Of a DNA stretch of 64,000 nt, positions 1 to 19,015 are shown one piece after another. The translations under genes were made by a program, and so were the position numbers. Numbering within the stretch: position 1 is the first letter of the stretch; the number at the start of each line of letters is the position of its first letter. Origin of the DNA: Homalodisca vitripennis (Eukaryota; Arthropoda; Insecta; Hemiptera; Cicadellidae); assembly GCF_021130785.1 (NCBI RefSeq), contig NW_025776243.1:62001-126000 (forward strand), in the 5' to 3' direction. Below the pieces are notes generated by a model. It was given only the letters and a program-made list of their open reading frames with translations, was not told the DNA's origin and did no database searches.

Positions 1-303
1 GGCTAAACCATAGGTCGTAGATCAGATCTGAGGGCACAATCGAAAGACAAAATTAAATTTCCAACAAGAAAGGTCCAGTCACTTTTTGTCGTATCTCTAA
101 CGGTTTAACCGCAAAATGCCCTCAAAGTCAAAAGTTTTTACGAATCCGGAAAAAAAATCTATGAAAAAGGTCAATTTTTAAATCCCTTGTCATTTACTTA
201 ATGTCCGGACTTAACCAGTCACCGAATTCCGCTTATCCCCGAATTTGCAAGCGTTTACTTTGGGGGCCTGGGGGCGTAGCCCCCAGCGAGCCGAAGGCGA
301 GTC
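1..303. repeat. Partial tandem-array unit (right end only)
   Basis: This block recurs nearly base for base at about 1749-2050 and 5522-5824, so it is the right-hand end of a further array unit cut by the window edge. It starts with a sub-repeat like those inside each unit (a 'taggtcgtag ... aaggtccagtcactttttg' pattern) and ends with the hairpin CTGGGGGC-GTA-GCCCCCAG at 268-286 followed by a GAGCCGAAGGCGAGTC tail. No coding potential is seen. Confidence 0.9.
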
Positions 304-2050
304 TAATATATATACAACCGCATGTGTAACTGACTGACTGACTCACTCACGTATACTAATTCTAACCTACTTCCAGATGAGTTAGAGACTTGAAATTTGG
401 TACACAGATAGCTTTCCACGTGTAACCACCAGGAAAATCCCGAAAAGTGAGAATTTTTCATTTTCAACCCCTCAAAAAAATTCCCAAAAAATCGCGCATT
501 CTTCACCCCTGCAGGCATTTTTTGTAAGCCCGATAGCGGGCGAACCGTTGGAGCTAGCTCGGATCTGACGGAAAATTCATGGTCAGGAATGAAGTGAACT
601 ACAAAAAAGGTCTAATGACTTTTTGCTCCATCTTCCATGGTTAAGCGACAAAACGCTCGAACATTTGAAATTCCAGAGATTTTTTCGATAAAAATAATGT
701 TTCAAGCCCGATAGCGGCCGAACCGTTGGTCGTAGCTCAAATCTGATTGACCCATCAAATTAGCAAATTGCGCGATCTACAGAAAAGGTCCAGTAATCTT
801 TTGCCCTATCTCGATTGGTTTGGCCGAAAAAAAAACGTGATTATGTACAATTTTGTTGTAACTTTTACGCGAAACTTTTGTTTTTGGGGTCGATAGCGGC
901 GAAACCATTGGTCGGAGGTCAAAATAAGACTAACGTTTTATTTAGGAAATAAGATGACCTACAAAAAAGGTCCAGTGACTTTTTACTATATTTCCCTTAG
1001 TTTGACCGCAAAACGCGATTAAGTGAAAATATTGGACATTTTTCGCCTAAAAATTTACATTCCGGGCTTGATAGCGGCTAAACGGTTGGTCGTAACTCAA
1101 AACAAATTTTAAACGGGATTTAGGAAATCACGTGATCTACAGAAAAGGTTCAGTGACTTCGGGAGTTGGCTGAGCGTTAGCTAAGCGTCAATAGTAGATA
1201 GGGACAGAGGAATATTTATTATGTTCACAGACACAATACCCTCTAAAAAAGGCCCAAGTGTGTCATTAACCCCCGGTAATATTAACCCCCCCCCCGGGGA
1301 TTTCCTGGTATGACCTGATAACCTCCTGTACATTCAACCCCTGATGTGTTAACCCCCCTGGTAACATTAAACCCCCCCAGGGAATTTCCTGCCATGACCT
1401 CATGTCCGAATTTTACCAGTCACCAAATCTCTTAACCCCCCCCCCTGGGAAGATCCTGGTATGACCAGATAACCCCCTGGAGACTTATCCCCCGGTAACG
1501 TTAACCCCCCTGGGAATTTATTCATATGACCAGACAATATCCTGACGAAATTAAACCCCCTCTTGTCTTAACCTCCTTAACATTAATCACCCACCCAGGG
1601 AATTTCTCGCCTTGACTAGATAGTCTCCTGGTGATATTAAACCCCCTGTTCGACTTAAAATACTGCCTTGAGGTCGGTTTTTATTATGTTTATACTAAAC
1701 AATTCAAGATAGCTGACCCGTGCAGACTTTTCTCCCGAGCTCATTTCTGGCTAAACCATAGGTCGTAGATCAGATCTGAGGGCACAATCGAAAGACAAAA
1801 TTAAATTTCCAACAAGAAAGGTCCAGTCACTTTTTGTCGTATCTCTAACGGTTTAACCGCAAAATGCCCTCAAAGTCAAAAGTTTTTACGAATCCGGAAA
1901 AAAATCTATGAAAAAGGTCAATTTTTAAATCCCTTGTCATTTACTTAATGTCCGGACTTAACCAGTCACCGAATTCCGCTTATCCCCGAATTTGCAAGCG
2001 TTTACTTTGGGGGCCTGGGGGCGTAGCCCCCAGCGAGCCGAAGGCGAGTC
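304..2050. repeat. Tandem-array unit 1 (about 1.75 kb)
   Basis: The unit is modular. It opens with a TA-rich stretch and an ACTG/ACTC microsatellite (304-350). Four degenerate sub-repeats of about 178 bp follow, beginning near 528, 706, 889 and 1066; each has a 'GATAGCGGC' start and an 'AAGGTCCAGTGACTTTTTGC' core. Next come a 'GGCTGAGCGTTAGC' segment (about 1165), a C-rich minisatellite (1255-1660) and the terminal block ending in the hairpin at 2015-2033. It matches 4064-5824 almost perfectly. Short open frames inside it are not conserved as proteins and look incidental. Confidence 0.9.
1255..1660. repeat. C-rich minisatellite in unit 1
   Basis: Irregular repeats of about 60-70 bp combine 'TTAACCCCCC', 'GGTAACATTAA', 'AGGGAATTTCCTGG' and 'TATGACCAGATAACC'. 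Many C runs of four to nine bases follow one another, so the minus strand carries serial G runs with G-quadruplex potential. Equivalent blocks lie at about 3180-3370, 3675-4010 and 5028-5440. Confidence 0.8.
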
Positions 2051-4063
2051 CTATTATATATACAGCCGCATGTGAAACCACTCACTCACTCACTGACTGA
2101 CAGATATATACAAATTCTAACATAGTTCTAGAAGTGCTAGAAACTTGAAATTTGGCATGCAGGTACCTTTTGCAATATGACCCGGAGGAAAAGTCTGAAA
2201 ACCGGACATTTTTACTTTTAAACCCCTCAAAAAATTATTAAAAAAAACGCGCATTTTTTACCGTTGCTGGCCTTTTTTTTAAGCCCGATAGCGGGCGAAC
2301 CGTTGGAGCTAGCTCAAAATCTGACGAAAAATTCATGGTCAGGAATAAAGTGAACTATAAAAAAGGTCCAGTGACTTTTTGCTCTATCTTCTATGGTTAA
2401 GCGACAAAACGCTCGAACATTTGACATTCCAGAGATTTTTTCGCTTGAAATAAACTTTCGAGCCCGATAGCGGCCGAACGGTAGGTCGTAGCTCAAATCT
2501 GATTGACCCATCAAATTAGCAAATTATGTGATCTACAGAAAAGGTCCAGTGACTTTTTGCCCTATCTGCATTGGTTTGGCCGAAAAAACGTGGTTATGTG
2601 CAATTTATTTGTAATATTTACGTGAAAATTTTGTTTTTGGTGTCGATAGCGGCAAAACTATTGGTCGGAGGGCAAAATAAAACACAGGTTAGATATAGGA
2701 AATGAAGTGATCTACATAAAAGGTCAAGTGACTTTTTACTCTATCTCCATTAGTTTGACCGCAAAACGCGATTAAGTGAAAATATTTTGAAATTTTCGCC
2801 TACAAATTTACATTCCGGGCTTGATAGCGGCTAAACGGTTGGTCGTAGCTCAAAAAAATGCGACTTAATAAGTTTTAGTAAACAACGTGTTCTACAAAAA
2901 AAGTCCAGTAACTTTTTGCTGTATGTACTTTAATAAGCCTGAAAACGCGATAAATAGCAAAATATTTGTCGTGAATTGGAAATTTTTGGAGTTTTAAATA
3001 TATATTAGGCCTATATGTGACTAATATTTGTGTAATTCAATCAGGATTCAGGCTTTGCTAGGTTAACGAGTGAATACAACCCCACATAATAAGTTGGCTG
3101 AGCGTTAGCTATGCGTCAATAGTAGATAGGGACAGAATAAATTTTTATTTTGTTCACAGACACAACACCGTCTAAAATAGGGACAGGTGTGTCATTAGCC
3201 CCCGGTAACATTAACCCCCCTCCGAGGATTTCCTGGTATGACCAGATAACCTCCTGAGTAAATTAAACCCCCTGATGTGTTAACCCCCCGGTAACATTAA
3301 CCCCCCCCCCCCAGGGAATTTCCTATCTTGACTAGATAATCTCCTGATGATATTAAACCAACTGTTCAACATACTGCCTTTTTAAGGTCTGTTTTTATTA
3401 CGTTTATAATTCACGATAGCTGACCTGTGCAAACTTTTCTTCCGAGCTCATTCCAGGCTAAACCAAAGTTCGCAGCTAAAATCTGACGACGGAATCGAAA
3501 GATAAAATTAAATTTCCGACAGGAAAGGTCCATTACTTTTTCTCGTATCTCTAACGGTTAACCCGTAAAAACGCCATTAAAGTCAAAATTTTGATTAAAA
3601 CTGAAAAATTAAATAACATAGGTCCAAGATAATTCCGAATTCCGCTTATCCCCGAATCTGGCCAACACCCGAAAGGGGCCTGGTGTGCTTCATTAACCCC
3701 CGATAACATTACCCCCCCCCTCGGGATTTCCTGGTATGACCAGATAACCTCCTGAGTAAATTAAACGCCCTGATGTGTTAACCCCCCTGGTAACTTTAGC
3801 CCCCCCCAGGGAATTTCCTGGCATGACCTCATGTCTGAATTTTACCACTCACCATATCTCTTAACCCCCCTTGGGAAGTTCCTGGTATAACCAGATAACC
3901 CCCTGATGTCTTAACCCCTGGTAACGTTAAACCCCCCAGGGAATTTCCTGGCACGACCTCATGTCCGAATTTTACCAATCACCAAATTGCTCTTATCCCC
4001 GAATTTGCAAGCGTACATCATGGGGGCCTGGGGGCGTAGCCCCCAGCGAGCCGAAGGCGAGTC
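2051..4063. repeat. Tandem-array unit 2 (diverged, about 2.0 kb)
   Basis: Same module order as its neighbours but clearly more diverged. It has a TA/ACTC opening, sub-repeats starting near 2284, 2462, 2640 and 2817, a GGCTGAGCGTTAGC segment near 3096 and a first C-rich block (about 3180-3370). A variant terminal block (3455 onward) is followed by a second C-rich block (3675-4010) and the hairpin at 4028-4046. The extra C-rich block makes it about 260 bp longer. The middle unit is the odd one and the outer two are near-identical, so the array is probably an older unit flanked by copies homogenised or duplicated more recently. Confidence 0.88.
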
Positions 4064-5824
4064 TAATATATATACAACCGCATGTGTAACTGACTGACTG
4101 ACTGACTCACTCACTCACTCACGTATACTAATTCTAACCTACTTCCAGATGAGTTAGAGACTTGAAATTTGGTACACAGATAGCTTTCCACGTGTAACCA
4201 CCAGGAAAATCCCGAAAAGTGAGGAATTTTTCATTTTCAACCCCTCAAAAAAATTCCCAAAAAATCGCGCATTCTTCACCCCTGCAGGCATTTTTTGTAA
4301 GCCCGATAGCGGGCGAACCGTTGGAGCTAGCTCGGATCTGACGGAAAATTCATGGTCAGGAATGAAGTGAACTACAAAAAAGGTCTAATGACTTTTTGCT
4401 CTATCTTCCATGGTTAAGCGACAAAACGCTCGAACATTTGAAATTCCAGAGATTTTTTCGATAAAAATAATGTTTCAAGCCCGATAGCGGCCGAACCGTT
4501 GGTCGTAGCTCAAATCTGATTGACCCATCAAATTAGCAAATTGCGCGATCTACAGAAAAGGTCCAGTAATCTTTTGCCCTATCTCGATTGGTTTGGCCGA
4601 AAAAAACGTGATTATGTACAATTTTGTTGTAACTTTTACGCGAAACTTTTGTTTTTGGGGTCGATAGCGGCGAAACCATTGGTCGGAGGTCAAAATAAGA
4701 CTAACGTTTTATTTAGGAAATAAGATGACCTACAAAAAAAGGTCCAGTGACTTTTTACTATATTTCCCTTAGTTTGACCGCAAAACGCGATTAAGTGAAA
4801 ATATTGGACATTTTCGCCTAAAAATTTACATTCCGGGCTTGATAGCGGCTAAACGGTTGGTCGTAACTCAAAACAAATTTTAAACGGGATTTAGGAAATC
4901 ACGTGATCTACAGAAAAGGTTCAGTGACTTCGGGAGTTGGCTGAGCGTTAGCTAAGCGTCAATAGTAGATAGGGACAGAGGAATATTTATTATGTTCACA
5001 GACACAATACCCTCTAAAAAAGGCCCAAGTGTGTCATTAACCCCCGGTAATATTAACCCCCCCCCCGGGGATTTCCTGGTATGACCTGATAACCTCCTGT
5101 ACATTCAACCCCCTGATGTGTTAACCCCCCTGGTAACATTAAACCCCCCCAGGGAATTTCCTGCCATGACCTCATGTCCGAATTTTACCAGTCACCAAAT
5201 CTCTTTAACCCCCCCCCCTGGGAAGTTCCTGGTATGACCAGATAACCCCCTGGAGACTTATCCCCCGGTAACGTTAACCCCCCCTGGGAATTTGTTCATA
5301 TGACCAGACAATATCCTGACGAAATTAAACCCCCTCTTGTCTTAACCTCCTTAACATTAATCACCCACCCAGGGAATTTCTCGCCTTGACTAGATAGTCT
5401 CCTGGTGATATTAAACCCCCTGTTCGACTTAAAATACTGCCTTGAGGTCGGTTTTTATTATGTTTATACTAAACAATTCAAGATAGCTGACCCGTGCAGA
5501 CTTTTCTCCCGAGCTCATTTCTGGCTAAACCATAGGTCGTAGATCAGATCTGAGGGCACAATCGAAAGACAAAATTAAATTTCCAACAAGAAAGGTCCAG
5601 TCACTTTTTGTCGTATCTCTAACGGTTTAACCGCAAAATGCCCTCAAAGTCAAAAGTTTTTACGAATCCGGAAAAAAATCTATGAAAAAGGTCAATTTTT
5701 AAATCCCTTGTCATTTACTTAATGTCCGGACTTAACCAGTCACCGAATTCCGCTTATCCCCGAATTTGCAAGCGTTTACTTTGGGGGCCTGGGGGCGTAG
5801 CCCCCAGCGAGCCGAAGGCGAGTC
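4064..5824. repeat. Tandem-array unit 3 (near copy of unit 1)
   Basis: Nearly identical to 304-2050 apart from small differences in homopolymer length, including the ACTG/ACTC microsatellite length at 4090-4120. It ends with the hairpin at 5789-5807. The sequence just after it (AATAAAATATATACATACGCATGT) still resembles the opening of a unit for about 25 bp before becoming unique, which marks the right edge of the array. Confidence 0.9.
5028..5440. repeat. C-rich minisatellite in unit 3
   Basis: Copy of the C-rich block of unit 1, with the same order of TTAACCCCC-type and CAGGGAATTTCCTGG-type segments and small differences in C-run length. Confidence 0.8.
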
Positions 5825-8800
5825 AATAAAATATATACATACGCATGTTAGAAAGTCCTATTCCGACCAAGAAGCGACTATTTTCCTATAATGCAAAATA
5901 CATCCTGAACATAGAGTAAAAATTGAAAAAAATTTAATTTACTGCTCTGGTTTTACGTCTTACTGTTTTTGAGATATTGTGCAGACTATTTCGACATAAA
6001 CAGGGCCCAAATTCTTTTTAACTGACCTGACAAAGACGAGTGTGTTCACTGTCAATGGAAAACTGTTGAATTTAACTAAAAAGAATTTGGAATCGTCATT
6101 GCGAATTAATAATTAATCAGATTCTACAAGAAGAGATTGCTATCTTTACACTTGTAGTTCAAGTGAATTATATGTCCAACGCCGATTTAGATTTTATCTT
6201 GTTGCCACGATCAAGAAATTCTATTAGAATTGTATGTTTATAGCCTTTGTACACGTACATATACTTTATTATGAAGTGGTTTAACACTCACGCTTTAAGT
6301 TTATCCAGAAATTTATTTAAAGACAAATATACATGAAAACTTAGCGCCTTTAAAAATAATTTTGCTGTAAAAAGAAAACGTAACTGTTTTGTAATTGCAG
6401 TATATACTGTGAAGGCGCTTTGCCAAAATGTTATACTTTGCAGCGCCGTCTGGTGGTGAGTTACATCATTGAGCATAGTATATAAACCTCCTAAGTGGAA
6501 ATATACATATACATATATATTTGCATAATGATCGGTAAAATATTTTGTGAGTCTATAAAGGACATAGAGACAAAATTTACCTCTATCAGGTGATCATGTA
6601 CAAGATTAAACGCAATAGCAAGGGAGGCTTTGCATTCGCCTCTGCCCGGCACATAGAACGACTTCCCATGGAGAGATATCCATTTAATTTAGACAAAGCG
6701 GAAACATTTTAAACACAAATTCCAAATTTCATTCGAAAAGTATAGGATGCACTGACCGACACGCACAAAGACAGAATACTTCAGTCGCCATCAACTAGTA
6801 CCGTGTTACGCTCTGTCAAAATTTGTATTGGCTAATTTTAAACCAATAACATAGATGTACTAACATTTTTTTGTCCATATAATGTACGCTAGCAGACACA
6901 AACACTTCACTGTGTCTGAAAAATCATGCAAATAAATAGAATGAATTGCAACGATTATGTACTAATGTTCAGGTGGCAGAACGTAATACCTCTGTTTTAG
7001 TGACACTGATCCTAGATGTAGGAACACTCTAATAAGTAGAAATGGGTGTTTACTATACTAGTTTGCGTTGTAGGCCTTACAAAAAATTGCAGCATTTTTA
7101 AAGCTTATGTGGTTACATTTGTTTTTAAGTAACTTTGCACAAATAAGTCATATTTCACCAATAAAATTACATTTACCTTAACCTTCTAGTTACACTTGAA
7201 ATAGCAATGCACTCTTTATAGTGAAGAGTTCACATATATACTAAAAACCACCGTGAATAATGCTCATGGACTAGTAAAACCACGATATGATATTAATGTC
7301 TTCAGGTTTTAGAAATCATCTACGTATATTTCCAATGGAGTCTCTAGTTAGGACCCAAACAAATATGTTAAAGTCCAAGTTAGTTACAACATTCTTTATT
7401 TAATGTTAATGTGTATAATTTTCTTCTTAACGTTCTTTTATTAAAAGAGAAATTGTTCTTCTGTTTTTGAGTCACACATGAGTGAAGATCCCTCCTTCGC
7501 TTTAACTGGGTTTGTTTATTATTAAAATTGTTTTAGTATCTGCCTATTGAGCTACAATTAGCTCATTCTTGCTATATTCGTAATATTTATTCTTTTCTTT
7601 ATATATTGTTACGAAATATTTGTAATGGTGATAGTTAAATAAATAAATCTAATTGGTTCTGATCGTATAACCGTACTACTTTTTTATATTTAAGAAGTAC
7701 AAGATTAGTTTCATAAAATAGTTAGAGTATTGACTTTTTTTAAGTCACTGATATTGAATAAGTTTTTAATTTATATATGCAATAAATTTATTTATGTATT
7801 TATATATATATATGTGTGTAATATTCATATGTTTGATGGAGCCTTGAACAATCTTCGCATGAAAATGACAGGTTATCGTTATATTTGAATACACGGAGAC
7901 GACAAGCCCCTCGCTGTTCATTCCAGAGAACACAATCATGAAACAAACTACAAAATTGCTGTAAATCAAAAGGCAATATTAACGTAGCTACCCACTAGAA
8001 CGTAAATATATCTATATTTCATTTGAGAAGGAGTGAAACTGCTCATCAAATTTTATAATGAAAATTTTCTTTCTCTTCTAACCATCACTATTGTATAAAA
8101 AGTATTTGTTTTTAATTTTCAAAATTCTTAGTAAAAAATCAGCTGTGATCTATTTTTCCCGGTTTATTATTCAATCACAGTGATGTTTTCTTGTTTATAT
8201 TTTTAAGTTGGTTTAATATATCATATTTGCAAATTTTCCCACAATTATCGTCGCAAAAAAGTACGCTAAATCGTACGCAAATTCGTAAAGTGTATACTAA
8301 TATTTGGCTCTTTATTCATTTTAGAAAATAAATCGTTTATATTTATACATATATTAAAATAAACGTATCATTGTACAAAGTCCCTTTAAAAGAAGAAAAA
8401 AGACTTCTTATTTAATATTTAGAACTTTCTCGTCATCAAAAATGTACAAACTAAGTAAAATTATATTACATTTGTTTTACTTTGCACCTTTTTGATGATG
8501 CCAAGTGTCAAAATATTAAAGGAAATAATACTGCCAGATAATCAAATTTACTTTTGAACTTAAAAAAGTTGATTAATAATGAATTTTAAATCCATTAAAT
8601 AATATTTAAATACATGTTATGGCAACAAATTAGTAATGTAGGAGTTATTAGGATTTCCAAACTACACAACTTGTATGATACAATGTACAACTTCTAGAGC
8701 TCAATTGTGGTTTTTTGTGTGCTGTTTTTATAAGTGTTTTGATAGCAATAATGGTAAAATAACCAAAGCGTTTCTTCATTGATAACAGAGCGTATGTTAG

Positions 8801-8879
8801 ATCCTGTACATTCCAATTCCCAACAATTGGGATATACCTTATTGAACATATGAAGAATCCCGTACTCACTTGAAAGGTC
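5825..8879. other. Intergenic flank between array and cathepsin gene
   Basis: AT-rich DNA with stop codons throughout all frames. Only short chance ORFs are present and nothing is recognisable as protein. No tRNA, large repeat or clear transposon terminus was found. It is the 5' flank of the cathepsin gene, so distal enhancers could lie here, but none can be pointed to. Confidence 0.6.
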
Positions 8880-8885
8880 CGGTAT

Positions 8886-9020
8886 AGATAAAGGTGCACT
8901 AGAAAAATAGTTTCACAGATTATCTGGGAATGTTCCATCGCACTCAAGATAATTCTTGGAAACCTTCTGTCCCAAAACTGTATATAAAACGGACGCTTGA
9001 CAAAATCCACACTACACATC
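8886..9020 (+). promoter_or_regulatory. Putative promoter of the cathepsin L-like gene
   Basis: A good TATA box (TATATAAA, 8981-8988) lies 66 bp before a strong splice donor at 9054, leaving room for a start site about 30 bp downstream near 9012-9020. Two GATA-type sites lie upstream: AGATAA at 8886-8891 and TTATC (reverse GATAA) at 8920-8924. GATA factors are well-known activators of gut-expressed insect genes, so a digestive-tract promoter is a reasonable inference. The start site itself is not visible. Confidence 0.55.
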
Positions 9021-9053
9021 GTTCACACAGTGCTGAGCTCGAGACAGTTTACG
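9015..9053 (+). other. Non-coding exon 1 (5' UTR) of the cathepsin gene
   Basis: Short leader exon inferred from the TATA box at 8981 and the donor ACG|GTAAGTG at 9053/9054. It contains no ATG. It would join to exon 2 at the acceptor TTTCAG|GTAACTATG (9658/9659), placing the start codon six bases into exon 2. Intron 1 (9054-9658) is AT-rich and otherwise empty. The 5' limit is approximate. Confidence 0.5.
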
Positions 9054-9664
9054 GTAAGTGTGGCTGATGTCTTTATCACGTTTTTCCATTCAGTATTTCC
9101 ACATGGCAAAAATCGAATACAATTTTCTTTTTGTAAATCTTTCATAAACTAATATTCAGAAGAAAATTTAATTGATCTACTGTATAAATATAGATACATA
9201 CATTGGTATCTATCTATATCCAATATATCCCACCCTATGAAGCCTTTAAATAATACTATCTATTTTATTAATTTTGAAAAGCATTATTAAATTAAATTAA
9301 ATATATTAAAAATCATTATTAAATGTTACAGAACATACACCTAAAATGTTATGAAATAGTTAAATTATAAATGTATATAACTTTATTAGGTTGTTGTTAC
9401 CTCTGAATTTTACAGAAAAGGATTAGTAACAATATCTACGGTTTGTGGTAAATATTAAACTAACTTGATAATGGATTTAAACTGAATCTGGGTGGAAATT
9501 TGAATTTGATTTGCTTTAGTTTTCAGATCCAATAATAAAAATGGATATACAATTTAATAAAATTAATTTTTTCATATTTATTTAAAATATACATATTTTG
9601 ATCAAAGGTAAATTTGCTCTTATCTATTAAAACGTTCAAAATTAAGTGCCTGTTTCAGGTAACT

Positions 9665-17125
<7,461 letters not shown>

Positions 17126-17158
17126 TCACTTCCTTTGTGTACGACATATGGACGAGAT

Positions 17159-17164
17159 ATTAAA
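17159..17164 (+). other. Polyadenylation signal ATTAAA
   Basis: The common variant signal lies 34 bp after the in-frame end of the cathepsin sequence (TAA, 17123-17125), giving a short 3' UTR. A better AATAAA was not seen nearby. Confidence 0.5.
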
Positions 17165-17572
17165 CTTACCTGAGCATTGAGATCTTAGTTATGTTTTAAC
17201 CTTGTATAATTACTAATATAGTTCCTTCAAAAGTGTCACATCTCAAAATGTTTCCATTCGGATTTTTCGATTGGCAGACTGCAAAAGATTTTTTTCACTT
17301 TAAAAACGTCACAAACCTAATTTCACCTCTTACCGCCAGGAGGCACTAGTGTCACTTTTCTTCTAGTACGTTCTAGATTAGGTTATACCTGCAAGGATGT
17401 TGAGTAATGATAGCAGTTTCAGAGTGAGATGCCACTAGTTTTCAGGAAAAGGTACAGAAAAGTAACCATAAATCTTTAGATTTTAGTTCAGTTATATATT
17501 ATAAGATTTATGTATATAAGATTAGTTTAAGTATATAAAGTATAAATACTTTAGGAATATATAAGTCCTTAA
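17165..17572. other. 3' flank of the cathepsin gene
   Basis: Unremarkable AT-rich DNA with no ORF or RNA gene recognised. It ends at the TTAA (17569-17572) that forms the left target duplication of the Kolobok-like element. Confidence 0.5.
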
Positions 17573-17732
17573 GGGGACCCGGACAGTAAAAATTTGGTAA
17601 AAATTACGTTTTCACTTTTTTATTTATTTTTGTAGACAATTTTCTTGTGAACATTTTGATATACAACACTTCATATTTTAAATTTTATTAGCACTCATAA
17701 AAAAATAAATTCGAAAGTGTGTTTACGTAAAT

Positions 17733-18514
17733 ATGGCAAGGAAACAACACCTCATAGCTGAGCAACGCAACTTATTTGTTGTAGTACTCATTACTTTATC
17801 AGTAAAAGAGATGATGCCTTATGGAGCAGATGTCCTAATAGACAAATTAGAGTGTATTGGGACACATACAAAAGCGGATGGGTACTAGGCTACGCAAACT
17901 AAAGTCCTATAATAATTCCATAAAACTTGCTGATGGTAAACCACTGAATAGTAAAAAACCGCCTTTCATCAAGTGCTATAGACCAGCTCCAGGCCTATTA
18001 TGGCCAAGCCATTAGAAGGAGCAATACAGTTGAAGAGATGAAGCAAGGAATATTGGCTTTATTTCATCACAAGTCATCCAGTGATGAAAATCCTCAACAT
18101 GGTCTTTGCCCAAAAGGCGCTGAAAGTTGGTGCAAGTATCACCGATCTCTTGTAACTGGTGAGACATACAAACATAAAAATAATATCCCCTCAGTTATTA
18201 TGGAGTTTATTAGGCCAGTGTTTAGGAGCCTGTCAGATCCTGATCTCTTGAAAAATTGTTTACACAAAAAGACCTAAAACCCTAACGAAAGTGTAAATAG
18301 TGTGATATGGGCTCGCCTCCCAAAAACTGGATTTGTGGGTATAAAGACCTTACATTTTGGAGTTTATAAAGCCGTTTCAACTTTTAATATCGGACAGATT
18401 ACTAAATGTAAGGTCCTACAGAAATTGGGCATTTCAATTGGCAAAAAACACTGTTTCTACAATGAAATTACTAGACACCGAGAGGCTTCGAAATTCAATG
18501 CGCGCTTCTGCTGA
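17733..18514 (+). pseudogene. Kolobok-type transposase relic
   Basis: Fragments of one transposase are spread over frames. There is a start-like MARKQHLIAEQR at 17733, then GTRLRKLK near 17880. A segment reading IDQLQAYYGQAIRRSNTVEE near 17980 leads in the same frame into 18038-18514, with ALFHHKSSSDENPQHGLCP, ESWCKYHRS, KNCLHKKT, NPNESVNSVIW and LPKTGFVGIKTL. A TAA stands between KKT and NPNES where relatives carry glutamine, consistent with a CAA-to-TAA change. HCP/WC and KTQN-ES-NS-W patterns are typical of the C-terminal part of this family. At least one frameshift and several stops mean no active enzyme. The family was recognised from motifs; no search was run. Confidence 0.72.
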
Positions 18515-18706
18515 ATTATAGAAAAGGGCAAGGCAGACCAAGAGGCAATCTAAAAGGAAGCTGGAGGACAAGGAAGAAGACACAGACAACCAAGTTATGG
18601 GGCTGGCCTGTTTTAAACACAATTTGTAAGTAAAATCTGTTTTTTTACAACATTGAAATGGTACCCATTACTTTAAATCGCGATTCCCGAAAGTTGCATT
18701 TTTTTA

Positions 18707-19015
18707 CATTGTGGAACACTTTTTTCAAAAACCATTTGAGATATCAGACTGAAATTTTTACCACATATTCTAGGCTATTATTTGAACACTTTAACACGAG
18801 CATTTGTTAATTAGCACGTTAGTTAATATTTTATAAAATATTATATGTGAAATTTTAAGTAAAAAATTAGCAGCATATAAAAAAAATTAAATTTTTAAAA
18901 CAAATGTGTATTTTTTAAAATCCCTGTGTTAAAGTGTACTAATAATGTCAAAGAATGTGTGGTAAAAATTTCATTTGGTTATCTCTAATGGATTTTGAAG
19001 AAAGTGATCCACAAA
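18707..19015. repeat. Subterminal inverted repeat inside the Kolobok element
   Basis: 18707-18800 and 18922-19015 are imperfect reverse complements over about 94 bp, separated by about 120 bp of AT-rich loop. Matching landmarks are CCACATATTC with GAATGTGTGG and TTGAACACTTTAACACGAG with CTGTGTTAAAGTGTACTAA. It could fold into a long hairpin and may be the transposase-binding region. Confidence 0.8.

Noticed and set aside
1255..1660. Telomeric or subtelomeric repeat
   Set aside because: The C-rich units are TTAACCCCC-like and irregular; they are not the CCTAA repeat expected for most insects.
4520..4723. 67-codon ORF inside the tandem array
   Set aside because: It lies entirely within a sub-repeat region; the equivalent frame in the near-identical unit 1 is broken by homopolymer changes, so it is not a conserved protein.
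8648..9019. 123-codon minus-strand ORF overlapping the cathepsin promoter
   Set aside because: It covers the TATA box and first exon on the other strand, shows no family features and is best explained as chance.
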